A DNA stretch of 64,000 bases, taken from assembly GCA_030141605.1 (NCBI GenBank), contig JAQGDQ010000105.1:186001-250000 (forward strand), read 5' to 3'. Position numbers and translations under genes: made by a program. Shown piece by piece: positions 52,876 through 64,000 of the stretch. Numbering within the stretch: the first letter of the stretch is position 1; each line of letters opens with the position of its first letter. This stretch comes from Tubiluchus corallicola (lineage: Eukaryota; Priapulida; Priapulimorpha; Priapulimorphida; Tubiluchidae). The notes beneath the pieces are model-generated. The model searched no databases. It worked only from the letters and a program-made list of their open reading frames with translations, and was not told the origin of the DNA.

Positions 52876-53580
52876 TTGATTATATTATATTAAATATAAG
52901 CGCTTTCGGAAGCATTCTACGCTCACAAAATAACTAAAGTGACAATAACTACACAGTAATTTGTCTTGCGTAAATTTGTAAAATGGTAAGCTTAGGCTGA
53001 CATTTGTAGTTCTCTCTCATAAGCATAGTGTTAAGACAGGGTTTTAGTGATACACAGTAATATTCCTCAAGACTGGCAAAAGCATTCCTGACTGTGTTCA
53101 TTACCGAGAAAGAACAGAAAAGTGTGTCTGCAGCACCACCCAACTGTAAATGGTTGCTGGCTGGCTTATAGAAATTGCTGTCCAGGCTATGAACCTTGTT
53201 ACCTTTGCCAGACAAGAAGACATTGTCTCTATTGCATGCATGAATATAGATTATCAGGTCTTCTTCAGCACTATTTGCAGCGTGGTGGTACTATAGATAC
53301 ATCTTCTTATTTTTCTCAGTAATGAAGAAAGGTAAGAATGCTTTTGATATTGTCATTCTTGAGAAATGTTAGATCATTAAAGCTCTCTCTTAACACTATG
53401 CTTATGAGAGAGGACTACAGATATCAACTAACGCTTACCATTTTTAAATTTAAAATATGAAATAGAACTGGATTGAAATGAGTACTTCAACTAGAATTTC
53501 ATAAGATAAACCACGTTGTAATTATTGTCACTTCAATTATTTTGTGAAAGTTCTCAAATTTTAATATAATTTAATCAGCC
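52876..53580. mobile_element. Long imperfect palindrome (fold-back element)
   Basis: The left arm reads TGATTATATTATATTAAA, CACAAAATAACTAAAGTGACAATAA and CTCTCATAAGCATAGTGTTAAG. The reverse complement of the right arm gives the same blocks with few changes, plus an insertion of about 60 bases. Similarity persists almost to the centre near 53215. No transposase frame. Confidence 0.8.
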
Positions 53581-53873
53581 TTTGATGGTACATACTACAG
53601 ACTCGTATTATATCAGAACGAGCCGTCAAATTACGATTTAATTAGCGAGTACAGGTGATACGAAGTGGAATGCGTAGTTTCCCAACCAGCAACCTGGATA
53701 GTGGGACAACAGTTTACAGTTAGAACATACTGGCCCTTATGCAGTCTGAGCACTACTTATGAAAATTATGTTTGAAATGAAGTGTCAAATCAAAATCAAA
53801 TCTGTATATCTGTCTAGTTGTCTCTGTATCTATCTATTTATCTGTATTTATCTACCTACGTACCTACCTAATT

Positions 53874-53875
<2 letters not shown>

Positions 53876-53912
<37 letters not shown>
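53876..53912 (+). repeat. (TC)n microsatellite preceded by CTAC/TATC tetramers
   Basis: About 18 TC units after a short tetranucleotide patch (53820-53870). Confidence 0.9.
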
Positions 53913-53914
<2 letters not shown>

Positions 53915-53919
53915 CTTCT

Positions 53920-56035
53920 TTCTCTGTTTCTGTGTTTTGGCTTTACATGGTTATTTATTGCATGTAGCTTACGAAAACTTTCACCTAGTCATAACGTACC
54001 CAAAGTCAATCTCAGGTTTTCTGGATTTGTTCGCACGAAGCCATGCAGATCGTAAACCGGCTTCGTGTTTTCGCAACAGCTGCGCGAATCACTTAGGCAT
54101 ACTAAAACAAATTGTGCGCGCCAAAGTGCTACTAACTGCTGCAAGATGCGGTGACAACTTGCGCGCTTAATAATGTTTATGACGCCGCAAATTCTTCTAG
54201 AAGAATTTATTGTTAACAAGCTGCTGATATTATTAACGGATGGGATTTTTTTGGAAGAAAAATGAATGTCAGAGGGATACTATGGCGTAAGGACGAAAAA
54301 CCAGCTGCATTGAAACGATGTGGAAAAGAAGGCAGGGATAAGCTTAATGAGACGAACTAAAACTTGGTGTAGCTTTATCTTAAATTTTAAGTGATGATTG
54401 TTTCACTGGGATGTTGTCGTCGTATCATCATCAATAAGAAGAAACCATAAATAACAAACAAGGCAAAGAAACACGACATGGCAAGACATCTTCTTTCAAA
54501 CGAGGACGCGATCATTTAATTATCTTCAATCTGGATGTTCAAATATCGTCGTTTTTGCGATCGATCCATCTGCATGGAATAACTCCTTTTACTTCTACCC
54601 TGCATGTTGTAGTGCAAAATAAAAATGCATGCTTCACAGGAAGTTAGGCTGTTTTAATGTTCCTGAAAACTGTTAGAAAGATTCGGCAATAAAAGTGTAA
54701 TAAGTGTCTTGTGTAATTAGTAAAATCACTTTTGAAGCAGCGCTGAAAACATTGCTAATGTTAAACGACATCGTAGTTTTGTCAACAGCAACTTTTTGCA
54801 CTACATGTGATGGATGAAAAGATATTAGTAAAGCGGTACGCGTGATGTCATTGGTATCTCGTGCTTCGCTCTTTTATTGTTGCAACACGGCCTTACTCTA
54901 TTGTGCCCTTCAGATAATGCTTCTGACAAAGAGCGATCATGTTTACGCTTTCCAAATTGTAAGAACATGGTGGGTTCTTATGTGTGATCCGCGAGAAAGA
55001 GTTCGACGCCGAGGCAGCATGACAGAGTTTCTTTCCTGCATTGAAATTACAATATTTCATTTATCTGCACAAAAGCCATCAGCTGTGCAAGTCCAAACTA
55101 AAGCATGCTTGAGAAACTGCAGCTAAATATGGTTTTCATGCTGTTTGTCCTAATTATTACCTTTAATTAATGTGTATGTCTTAATCAAAAAAGTGGCTAG
55201 CAACTTACTTTCAGATTACTGATTTGATTTGCGGCCAGAAGTACCCCGCATACTATAATAATTGCACATACAACTGTTCAACTAATAGAATACTGTACCG
55301 GTCGCATTTTCCAAACAGTCACAGCTTAATACGTAAACCTGATTGCCTTCTATCTTGATATATACCAACACTACTTTTGGTCGTCTGTGATGCGTTATTT
55401 TTTCATCGGGAGACTCCCGAATTTAATAGTAACCGCTCTTTCTTCACATTTTGAAATGTTTCTTGAAATATATATGTAAACCAAATGCGATCACAGTGAG
55501 ATGGAACAACACCCTCTCACCCATTTGCCCGAAAGACAACCCGAAAAGAACCGTTCGGCAACGCAAGTACGTAGAATAGAGAAGCGGGATTGCATTATGT
55601 AACTTACACAAAGCTTAAATAAGCCAGAGATACCAGTGACGTCACGCTAAAACTAATACAGCATATTTTTGTCTGTATAAAGCTTTCGTCAGTTTTTAAA
55701 TTCAACATGGTTACCAGCAATGCCTACATTTTGACACCCAATCATGTTTTGCTTCGGTTCTGCTTTAAAGTCGCGAGTATCTCATCCATGGGCGGGCTCA
55801 TGTTAAACGCTCATGTTCAGCCAGTGAACTGGCCAAATGGTTGAAGCAACGCGCAGTCAAGTTTTTGCAAAAAAAAACTAGACAGCTAATTGTGTGATAT
55901 TTCTGAATGGACATAAAGTAAGCAGTATAATTCTGAATTAATTTAAGCGACGCACACGCGCGTTTGTAAAAAGCCATGAAACGCTCGCCAACTCTGTAAG
56001 TACGTGATAATTTTCATCACAGTTCAGTATTTATA
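53920..56035. other. Intergenic stretch, nothing recognised
   Basis: No family resemblance in the short frames at 53937-54170 and 54842-55126. Confidence 0.3.
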
Positions 56036-56365
56036 TACTGACTAGCCGGGCCACATTAAATTTTCCCGCAATTCCTGCGGGCCACATGCAGTTTGGTCAA
56101 GGAGCCAAGTACAATAGGACCTAATAACGATTTTTTGCATCCGATTTGCGTACATCATTGCTACTGCATTACTGCACCATTACTACACTTAAGGAACTAT
56201 TTTAGAAGTTATTAAAATTTATATTAAAAACCATATATTTCGTCATGTCCGACAGTTACATTAAGTGACAACGGTCTTGTAAGGGTTAATGCCATCCGAT
56301 CTAGAGGAAAAAACTACCCGCACTATCTTTTTGCGATATTGGCGCGGACTTCAGCTGGATCACGT

Positions 56366-56502
56366 GGGCCGCACTTTCATTACGTTGACAAACCTCTTTG
56401 CGGGCCGCACTTTCATTACGTTGACAAACCTCTTCGCGGGCTGCACAAGATCTCTTGGCGGGCCGCAAGTGGCCCACGGGCAGCAGTTTGCACACCCCTG
56501 AC
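56366..56502 (-). mobile_element. hAT-like transposon end with 36-bp subterminal repeats
   Basis: The reverse strand starts CAGGGGTGTGCAAACTGCTG, the classic hAT/Charlie-type terminus, and continues GGCCCGC-rich. Two 36-bp direct repeats (56366-56401 and 56402-56437) differ by one base, and a degenerate third follows. A GGGCCAC-rich patch at 56047-56090 might be the other end, but no clean second TIR was found. Confidence 0.55.
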
Positions 56503-56727
56503 TTACCTAGATCTGTTTACTGATATTGTGTCGATAAAATACTATAGATTTGATGGTATTTAGGTACCCTCAGGTTTTGTATATTTCAGCTTCTAATGCA
56601 GTGGTGAATCTTACTAGATATAGGAAACTTCAGAATATTTAAAAGAATATTGAATAATATTCACGCCAGGTGTGGCTAATTGTTAGTATTGCATCCTTGA
56701 ACATTATCTAATGAAATAACGTGTTTT

Positions 56728-56746
56728 TTTCCGCAAAACTAACCAT
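56728..56746. repeat. Target-site duplication, left
   Basis: TTTCCGCAAAACTAACCAT, identical to 57223-57241. Confidence 0.9.
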
Positions 56747-57222
56747 CTTCTTCTTCTTCCCAGCTTTTCCCTATGCCGGGTCGCCGTTGTGAATGAGTCT
56801 TCTCCACGCATTCCTGCTGTTGACCATCTCTTCATTTATATCTTCCCTTCCCACATGATCTTCACCGACTCTTCTTTTCAGGTGTCCATACCATCGCAAT
56901 CTTGCGAGGCTTCCACTACTTTTACTGTTCCTCTGATATTATTATTTCTAATTTTATCTCTTCTTGTTATTCCCACCATCAATCTCAACATCCTCATCTC
57001 CACCACACCCATTTTCTTCTCTTCGGTCTTCTTTAGAGAAGCTGCTTCCAGCCCATAGATTAGAGCGGGTCTGACCACTTCTTTGTGGACTTTCCCTTTT
57101 AGTCTCACCGACTCATTCATAGAAGGTTTTGGCGCAGTTTTTACAGGCGAATGCCCTTCCTGACCCTAACCCTCCCTGTTTATCCGGGCTTGGAACCGGC
57201 ACTCCCCCCCCCAGTGGCTAGG
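56747..57222 (-). mobile_element. RTE-like LINE fragment or LINE-SINE chimera with 19-bp TSD
   Basis: A 476-base insertion bounded by an exact 19-bp duplication. On the reverse strand it begins CTAGCCACTGGG, then GGTTCCAAGCC (B-box-like), then a non-RT segment. From about 57120 it encodes the C-terminal part of an RTE-type RT: VRLKGKVHKEVVRPALIYG, EKKMGVVEMRMLRLM, and, after frame breaks, a WRRLIHNGDPA-like end. The tail is (GAA)n. The 5' end does not match the RT frame, suggesting internal deletion or chimerism. Confidence 0.75.
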
Positions 57223-57241
57223 TTTCCGCAAAACTAACCAT
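57223..57241. repeat. Target-site duplication, right
   Basis: TTTCCGCAAAACTAACCAT, identical to the left copy. Confidence 0.9.
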
Positions 57242-57244
57242 AAT

Positions 57245-57960
57245 GGCTAAAAACAAAGCACAGTCATTGAGTTTATGTCCTTGAGTGATGCCATAATTGT
57301 GAAAATTGTGCAATAAATGCATTAATTCCTTGGAAATTCAAAAACCAAAGTAAAATTTAATCAGATACGTGTTGAGTTTATGACATAATATCATTTGTTT
57401 TCACATTTGGTGGTCTGCTTATACTTCATTGTGTTGTTGGTTTTCTATATTAGTACTCTGACGTTTTTGGTGTACATTTCTAAGATGTAAATAGGTAATA
57501 AAAATAAGACACTTGCATTGTTAATAGGGTGTATTTTATTATAGCTCTGTAGTAATTCTAATTTAACGTTAAGATGTCTCACAATTTTAAAGTTGGCTGA
57601 TTCACGTTTGGTAGGTGTGCGTTTGGAACTATGGTCTGGCTTTTTAAACAGAAATCATAATTCATATCATTTGCGGTATTTCATTTGGAGACTCGGGTTA
57701 CTAAATCTGAATAGGTGTATGAGCAATGATGTGAACTATGTTATAATGTTGTACAGATAAATTGATGTAGCCAAGTTTTTGGTTTAAATAAATTATGGAT
57801 TTTTGTTCTAACTATTGTGTTTGGCTGTGTTGATAATAACATTATCACCTCTGTAGCAGAAGAGTAATGATTTGTGCTCACGACTGTTCCAAAGAATCAT
57901 TTTAAAACCTTAAAACCGGGCTAAAGAATGTAAAGAGTTTGCCGACACACCCTGGTAATG
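57245..57960. other. Intergenic stretch, nothing recognised
   Basis: AT-rich, no features seen. Confidence 0.35.
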
Positions 57961-57964
57961 CAGT

Positions 57965-58565
57965 AATGTTGTTGTTCGTCCTTCATAGTCGAAGAGGACC
58001 ATGACTTCATTCTGACTTCGTAGGATGTGTACGGAAGTGTCTTATAAGCCCGATTCTTGCTGAGAACCTCCTCCTGCAATGAGGACATGAGAATGGTGTG
58101 CCTTGATAGGCATTGCGTTGTCTGTCTTTTCGAAGCTGTCTTTTCTCCTGCCTAACTTGGATGCGCCTGGACTCATAGTTGGTCACTCCCGATTTGATGA
58201 GGGACCGCCAACGAGATCTCTCCTGTGCCACATCTTCCCAGGAGTCGACATTGATGTTGCATTCTTTCAGGCTGGCTTTGAGGGTGTCTTTGTATCTTTT
58301 CCGTTGCCCTCCAACTGACCGTTTCCCTTCTTTCAGCTCGCAGTACATGAGTCTCTTTGGCAGTCTGTGATCTTCCATACGTTGAACATGGCCAACCCAT
58401 TTCAGTTGTGCTGCCTTAAGCATTGAATGGACACTGATGGATTGTGCTCTCTCGAGGATTTCAGGTTCTGGTATCAAGTCCTGCCAGCTGATCTTGAGGA
58501 GTCGTCTTAGACAACGCAGGTGGAAGGAGTTTAGTTGTCTGGCATGGCGATCTGGAATGGAGTAA
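57965..58565 (-). mobile_element. LINE 3' fragment ending in a C2H2 zinc finger
   Basis: The reverse-strand frame runs from about 58560 to the stop at 58007: RHARQLNSFHLRCLRRLLKI, SWQDLIPEPEILERA, LKWVGHVQRMEDHRLPKRL, GKRSVGGQRKRYKDTLKASL, WRSLI, and a C-terminal finger C-x2-C-x12-H-x3-H (CPHC...H...H). This is the well-known C-terminus of an animal endonuclease-RT LINE protein. It is 5'-truncated, with no RT core, and the retained part is free of stops. The 3' UTR ends near 57965 in a GAACAACAACA stretch. Confidence 0.85.
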
Positions 58566-58608
58566 TAGTACTATGCCAGATGGACCCTATGCTTCATCTG
58601 TTGAACTC

Positions 58609-58680
58609 AGGGGCGTCTTAACCAATAGGCAACTAGGTTATAGCCAGGGGTGCTAAAATCTGAGGGCATCACATTTCAGA
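58609..58680. mobile_element. Possible hAT-type terminus
   Basis: CAGGGGCGTCTTAACC at 58609 and a subterminal AGCCAGGGGTGCT resemble hAT ends. No matching opposite end was found. Confidence 0.3.
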
Positions 58681-59093
58681 AAAAATTCTTATTCTCCTCG
58701 GAAAATGTGTAACTTTCATATTCATATAAAGGGGCATTTTATAACACACCACAGGCAGTTAACGAAGCAAACTTTATAACGGCGTTAACTAACGATGTCA
58801 ATAGCAGCTAAGCTTTTATATAAGTGCCACATAACGAACAGGTGCAAGGTATTACACAACAAGCAGTTGCACAGCCTGCTTGAATATAAGCGCTATGCAA
58901 ATGCAAGTAATTAATAATGACACGTAGAAACTAGGTTAATATGTTTCTAATACACCACAAGTAATTGTTTAATTTGCTCATTACATAAGCAGCCATAAAT
59001 TCACACTAGAGATAAGCGGGATAGAACTATTAGCTTAGGGCATCGTAAAGCGTTGATACGTCCCGGTTGAACCTGATAAAGTTTATCAGTTAA

Positions 59094-59438
59094 CCCTTTC
59101 ATACCCGTGGGATACAAGAATATTTTCTGCCTTTAAAATTAATAAAATTTTAAAACTGACAGTTATTTGATCTGTTAATAGTTATTTTGATTTAAGCCAA
59201 TAACAATAGACTAAAAATGGTGATAAAATGGCAAACTAGAAAATCTACGTAGCATAAAAAACTGCGCAAGGTACAGTACTTTAGAGACGACTTTGTACAG
59301 ATCAACATAGCATGCATACTAAATGTCTTAAATACTTTAAAAAATTATCAGCAGTCGCAAAATGAAGCACAGTTTTTGCTTTTGTTGTGTTTTTAAAAAA
59401 GTTTTTCTTATTAAAAAAATAATTTGGGACTGAAAGGG
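59094..59438 (+). mobile_element. piggyBac-type MITE, copy A
   Basis: 345 bases with termini CCCTTTCA...TGAAAGGG, flanked by TTAA on both sides (59090-59093 and 59439-59442), the piggyBac target duplication. It has a subterminal CCGTGGGATAC and no coding frame. It shares its whole interior with copy B in reverse orientation. Confidence 0.85.
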
Positions 59439-59444
59439 TTAAAA

Positions 59445-60333
59445 GGATTTCACCTATGACTGTGCACAGTACAGATATTTTGTGACAATTTTCTTAACTA
59501 ATTATGAAATGCTATGCTAGTGGCACAAGAAATTTGTCTGAATCAAATTTAGCTTTGTCTCCATCCCAGCATCTCCTATATTACTCCAGTGTTTATTAGA
59601 TATATTATAATGTCACCTACATCTATTGTAATATATTAGTGCATAATCTTCGTTTTGACGCCATCAGCTGGTCAATAAACCCATTATTCTTGATTTATAA
59701 AAGATTTATTTTAAGGGTAACTGTATAGAGCCGTTCATTTCGCCGTGTTGTTCACGTTCAGGTACTACAAAACTGTGGGACTTTATCATTTTGCCGCAAA
59801 TAGTGCATAGTACATTTTTGTCGAAATTTGGATTCATGGCAACTGTAGACGCGCATGTTTATTAACAACCATTTCAGCTGAGTTTTTATTTCATCTTGAT
59901 CATCATGCACTGGAACGCAGATGCTAGCCTGCTAGGCGTTCATTTTTTGGAAAACTATTTCCTGAATTGACGAATACAATTAAGGTAGCAATTACATAAG
60001 AAAGCGTACGTGCGATCAGCATTAATTCGTCAGCTGGTAATTCATAGTGAATATTCTGAATTACCAATACATAGTAATATATCACAGTTTATGATATGTA
60101 CGGGAAATTTTAGCTAATGCATCAATGCTAGAATTAACATTGTTGTGGTTAAAAACAGATTGCAAACCATCAAAGTTGATGGTCGGATATTTCAACCGAA
60201 CAGTTGCCGATAGAGGGCACTACACTGTATCACATGTTACACACAAAACTCGGGCTGAACAGGCGAATTCACGCCATTACAGAAACACATCCTGTTTTGG
60301 CTGAGATATTATCGATTTTTAGACGTTTAGTTT

Positions 60334-60335
<2 letters not shown>
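59445..60335. other. Intergenic stretch, nothing recognised
   Basis: A candidate poly(A) context (GGTCAATAAACCC near 59675) has no gene to go with it. Confidence 0.3.

Positions 60336-60338
<3 letters not shown>

Positions 60339-60422
<84 letters not shown>
60339..60422 (+). repeat. (AG)n microsatellite
   Basis: About 42 AG units. Confidence 0.97.
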
Positions 60423-60426
<4 letters not shown>

Positions 60427-60429
60427 GGA

Positions 60430-61555
60430 TAGAGGGAGGGAAAGAGAAAACGAGAGATATAGAAAAGTGTCGATCGAGTGTCACCTTGATCGAAATGAAC
60501 CTGGAGAGTTTAGCGAGCAGGCAGCGACAATGTTCTAAATGACATATTCTTCTAATTCGGCAGAAAAAATCTAAATAAGCGAGTAAGTCAATGCTTCGCA
60601 TTCCGGAATAGTTTTCTTATCTAAATCTTCCACTTTTTACCTGCTTTAGTTTTGTCAGGTTACCTCTGCAGGTTCTGGCCGCAAATACCGTCTTTTCTGC
60701 TTATCAAGATCGTACAACTTGTACATAATTCTGCAATAAAACGCCTTGAAGAGAATTCATCATACATTCATACTCAAGTTTGCTTGCAATTACTTGCTTA
60801 ATTGTCCAGTTTCAGTTTAAAAGCAATTAACTTAACTAAAAGCAACGATATTTCTTTTTAGAATTAGAAAGCCTAGAGAGTAGCTGGCCACATGCATCCA
60901 AGAAGAGGGGTACCTGAAGTAGGTTTCAGAAAAATCCTCTTAAGAAATTGTATTACTTTATAACAATTTTATGCGTATATCGTACTCGCGCTGAAAAGGA
61001 TTTTTTGTTTGTTTTCATTTTTAATTTCCCGCAATACTGTCCCGACCGCGCCATTACATGACGTCATATATGCACAACGTAAATCAGGGGAAGATAAGGC
61101 AATGTTAAACTATGTTAAACTTTCCATGCAAGGTTATATTACTTAGCATTTCGCTTACCTGCCTGAAAGACTTATGTAACAAGAAAAGAAAATTATTAAT
61201 TATTTAAAATGTTTTCACCAATTGGCAAAATGTCGCTGACTGATCCTCCAGGGTGCACCACTCACTAACCAGAAAACATATTTTTAATCTTATTGACAAG
61301 ATACAGCAATTTAAAATTTTACTTAGTGACGTATCGCTACGAATACATTGATTATTTTTGATTATTGAAATGTAAACCTATTTCAAATGACTTGTCCTCA
61401 AAATGGCTGCGCCTAACGGGAGTTTAAATTTATACATGTTTTATACAGCGTTACTCCCGACGCAAGCCCTGTATGCAAAGAGGCAGTATGTAAGTGGTAC
61501 AAAATTTCAGGACGAATTTTTAAGCTTTACGTAAGTGGCTTAAATCTTTCATGCT
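60430..61555. other. Intergenic stretch, nothing recognised
   Basis: No supported feature. Confidence 0.35.
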
Positions 61556-61559
61556 TTAA

Positions 61560-62000
61560 CCCTTTCAGTCTTAAATTATTTTTTTAACAAGAATTTTTTT
61601 TTGATTTAGTACTTTTGTTTAGTATGTCCATCTTGTTTACACATAATAATTATTTTTTCTAAATGTAGCCTGCATCCCACGGGATACATTGGGATTCAAT
61701 GGAAGCATAAAATGGGCTTCATTTTGCAACTGCTGATAATTTTTTAAAGTATTTAAGACATTTAGTATGCATGCTATGCTGATCTGTACAAAGTCGTCTC
61801 TAAAGTACTGTACCTTGAGCAGTTTTTTATGCTATGTAGATTTTCTAGTTTGCCATTTTATCACCATATTTAGTCCATTGTTATTGGCTTAAATCAAAAT
61901 AACTATTAACAGATCAAATAACTATCCGTTTTAAAATTTTGTTAATTTTAAAGGCAGAAAATATTCTCGTATCCCACGGGATACAACGGGTATGAAAGGG
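61560..62000 (-). mobile_element. piggyBac-type MITE, copy B
   Basis: 441 bases, CCCTTTCA...TGAAAGGG termini, TTAA at 61556-61559 and 62001-62004. Inverted relative to copy A and about 96 bases longer. It keeps an internal CCCACGGGATACATTGGG segment missing from A, so CCCACGGGATAC occurs near both ends. Confidence 0.85.
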
Positions 62001-62004
62001 TTAA

Positions 62005-62420
62005 CGAAGAATTTGAGGTAAAGGGCTTTGAAAATAGTACGCATGGAATCAGATGTCCATGAAAATTAGCTTTGGAGATTGATCAGAAATTGCGATGAAT
62101 ACTAAGAACTGCAGGCAAAAAGTGATTCAGCTCATCCATGTAGTATGTGATTAGACTGGTTAATGGTAAAGATAAGTGAAATGCCACGCCCAACAGAAAT
62201 TTCTGAAAAATATAATATAAGCAAATGTATTATAAAAGTACTATATCATTTAATATTATCTCAGTATCTTTAACTCAGAATGCACTAATGTATCGACGAA
62301 TGTGGCCAATATTAGAGCTTTAAACATAGAAAATCTTTTAAAATTATAAATGCAGTTATAATTACTTTACCGTGAATTGCATTTACTGAAATAAACCATT
62401 TTTACTAGTATTTTTATTAT
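62005..62420. other. Intergenic stretch, nothing recognised
   Basis: AT-rich, no features seen. Confidence 0.35.
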
Positions 62421-62424
62421 CGTA

Positions 62425-62775
62425 ACAATTACTATGTTTCTGTTGTCAGATTTTTATTTCAGTTCTTGTTTCAGTTCAGTTTTATTTCAGTTATTTTCAG
62501 TTTGATTTTTTTTTATTATGCACTTATTATTACTGTGTATGAATTGTACAAACACGTTATAAGCATATCAATTTAATATCATTCGTAACAATTAATTTTT
62601 ATTATAAGCAGTACTAACACTAACACACTGTCGCATAGCGCCTATAAAAAATGTTCATGACTAACCAAAGGGCAGCTAACTAGGTGACAAATTGGTCTTT
62701 CGCTGCCCTTTCTTCACATTTTTGTTTCCAAATTAATTGTATTATAACTCTGCGTGTGTTACGAGATATAAATTA
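62425..62775 (+). mobile_element. 5'-truncated LINE 3' end, second copy
   Basis: Reverse complement of about 1800-2150: shared TATGTTTCTGTTGTCAGATT, repeated TTTCAGTT words, ATTATGCACTTATTATTACTG, the AAAGGGCAGC/GCTGCCCTTT hairpin (62667-62711) and the end GTGTGTTACGAGAT. A short 3' fragment only. Confidence 0.85.
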
Positions 62776-62779
62776 ACCT

Positions 62780-64000
62780 CACGTCATACAGACATTTTTT
62801 CTACAAATTTTGATTGTTATATGTTTATAAGTCAAGTGGTAACAGTGAAATAAATCCAACATGCTAAATGACACGTCTTTTCATTTAACATTTTTAATCG
62901 GCCAGTAATTTGTAATTTACGTATACGTACATAGGTTGATATGTGCATATATGCACATACATACGCACATACATATGGCATTCACTTGACTTTTTTAAAC
63001 AATACTTTCAATTTCCTCACAAAGTGGAAACAAAAACATACAGAAAAAATAAAAACAACCTGAGCAGCCGCTGTTCTAAGAATCGGTTCTTTGAAAGAAA
63101 AAAACGATTTTTTTTTCACTAAAAAGCACCATATGTTACCCATTGTGCTAAAGTTCGGTTACCAAATTGTTTCCTGTTTTCAAAAATATTCATGAAGATC
63201 CAGTTTCTTTGGGCCTTTTGAGCACTTCTTGACGTTTCATACCTGCCCTTTAGTCTGTCGGCCTTGTAAGCTTCTTGTAAATTTCTTGCAGCTTTGTGTT
63301 TTCACTGAGCAACGTTATTATTGCCAGAAGCCTAGACTAGTTCACACATGTCACAGTAGGAGACAGAATGATAATATTTTAAGGAAAAATGACTTTTGAA
63401 CTTGAAGACCAACCAAGACCAACCAAAGCCTCTATGAACCCAGGGATGTTCGGGTATATAAGGTTACGTGTTTTTGGGTATCCAGTCATTTGAATGAAAG
63501 AATGTGTAAATTTAATTGCTTAACTCCTTACGGTTTTCCCACATTTTCCCAAGTTCTCTCCTCTCTCTCTCCTCAGCGTCATCGGCTTCATTTCATTCGT
63601 AAAACTGTCTATGTGCAGTTTAATTTAACTAGTGAGTTATTATTAAATTACATGTCTGGCTATTGCTCTCTAAACAAAAGACTGGCATATCATCAGGCAT
63701 ATCAACAGTTAAAAATTAAATGTGTAGGGATGTAAAAATTACGTCCTGAAATACTCCTACGAAGAATTGTAGTTCATAGCTCTTATGCTGTATGGATTTA
63801 CTACTGTGTCTTGCTCTAACAGACTTTTTGATTTGAATATGTTGCAATTGGAAGAGAGAAGAATTCATTATGATGTAAACACATGCTACATTATTATTCA
63901 TAGGGAAAATGACTTCGATAGAATAGATTTTTTACCTATGCTCCTAAAATTTCTAGGAGCCTAAGGGTCAAAGTTTATGAAAATCGATCTGTATCAACAG
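62780..64000. other. Intergenic stretch to the window end, nothing recognised
   Basis: A small ACATAC/ATGCAC-rich patch lies near 62945-62980. Short frames have no family resemblance. Confidence 0.3.

Noticed and set aside
53122-53322. 66-codon Cys/Tyr-rich frame
   Set aside because: It lies wholly inside the long palindrome and has no family resemblance.

Overview
This window is AT-rich, intron-bearing nuclear DNA from an animal, most likely a marine or aquatic invertebrate. The evidence is a multi-exon extracellular receptor gene built from EGF, WAP and Ig modules, tRNA-derived SINEs, several clades of non-LTR retrotransposons, hAT-type and piggyBac-type MITEs, and long (TC)n, (TAA)n and (TAC)n microsatellites. 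The phylum cannot be fixed from sequence reading alone. Gene density is low: I can defend only two host genes, and most of the rest is repeat-derived or unrecognised intergenic DNA.

Gene 1 (616-1434, +) is an intronless, apparently intact, probably secreted member of the kynurenine-formamidase-type cyclase family with the complete zinc-binding motif. Gene 2 (21260-35540, +) is a 16-exon gene reconstructed from splice sites and intron phase. It predicts a single-pass membrane protein of about 1409 residues: signal peptide, 24 EGF-like domains, three WAP domains, one Ig-like domain, a transmembrane helix and a short tail with an ITIM-like tyrosine motif. Sixteen of the EGF repeats lie in one 2-kb exon. 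The summed exon length is an exact multiple of three, and every junction is phase-compatible. The arrangement suggests a cell-surface adhesion or recognition receptor; ligand and function are unknown.

Repeats, left to right: a degenerate full-length-like LINE with PHD finger, endonuclease and reverse transcriptase (1800-5819, -), whose 3' end recurs in opposite orientation at 62425-62775; an inverted pair of short-unit minisatellites (6075-6300 and 6885-7125); LINE relics at 8305-8760, 16690-16865 and 17380-18120; a long fold-back element (11981-12665); a dispersed 0.7-1.1 kb family with a GTGGT-rich tail (18835-19540, - and 42690-43770, +); a hAT MITE (20333-20738); SINEs and a LINE relic in the introns of gene 2; large microsatellites; tandem arrays at 39.9-40.5 kb, 41.9-42.6 kb and 47.4-48.0 kb; a second long palindrome (52876-53580); a hAT-like end (56366-56502); an RTE-type element with a 19-bp target duplication (56747-57222); a LINE 3' fragment ending in a C2H2 finger (57965-58565); and two piggyBac-type MITEs in opposite orientation (59094-59438 and 61560-62000).

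The two host genes are about 20 kb apart and I see no sign that they act together. All statements come from reading the sequence; no database search was run.
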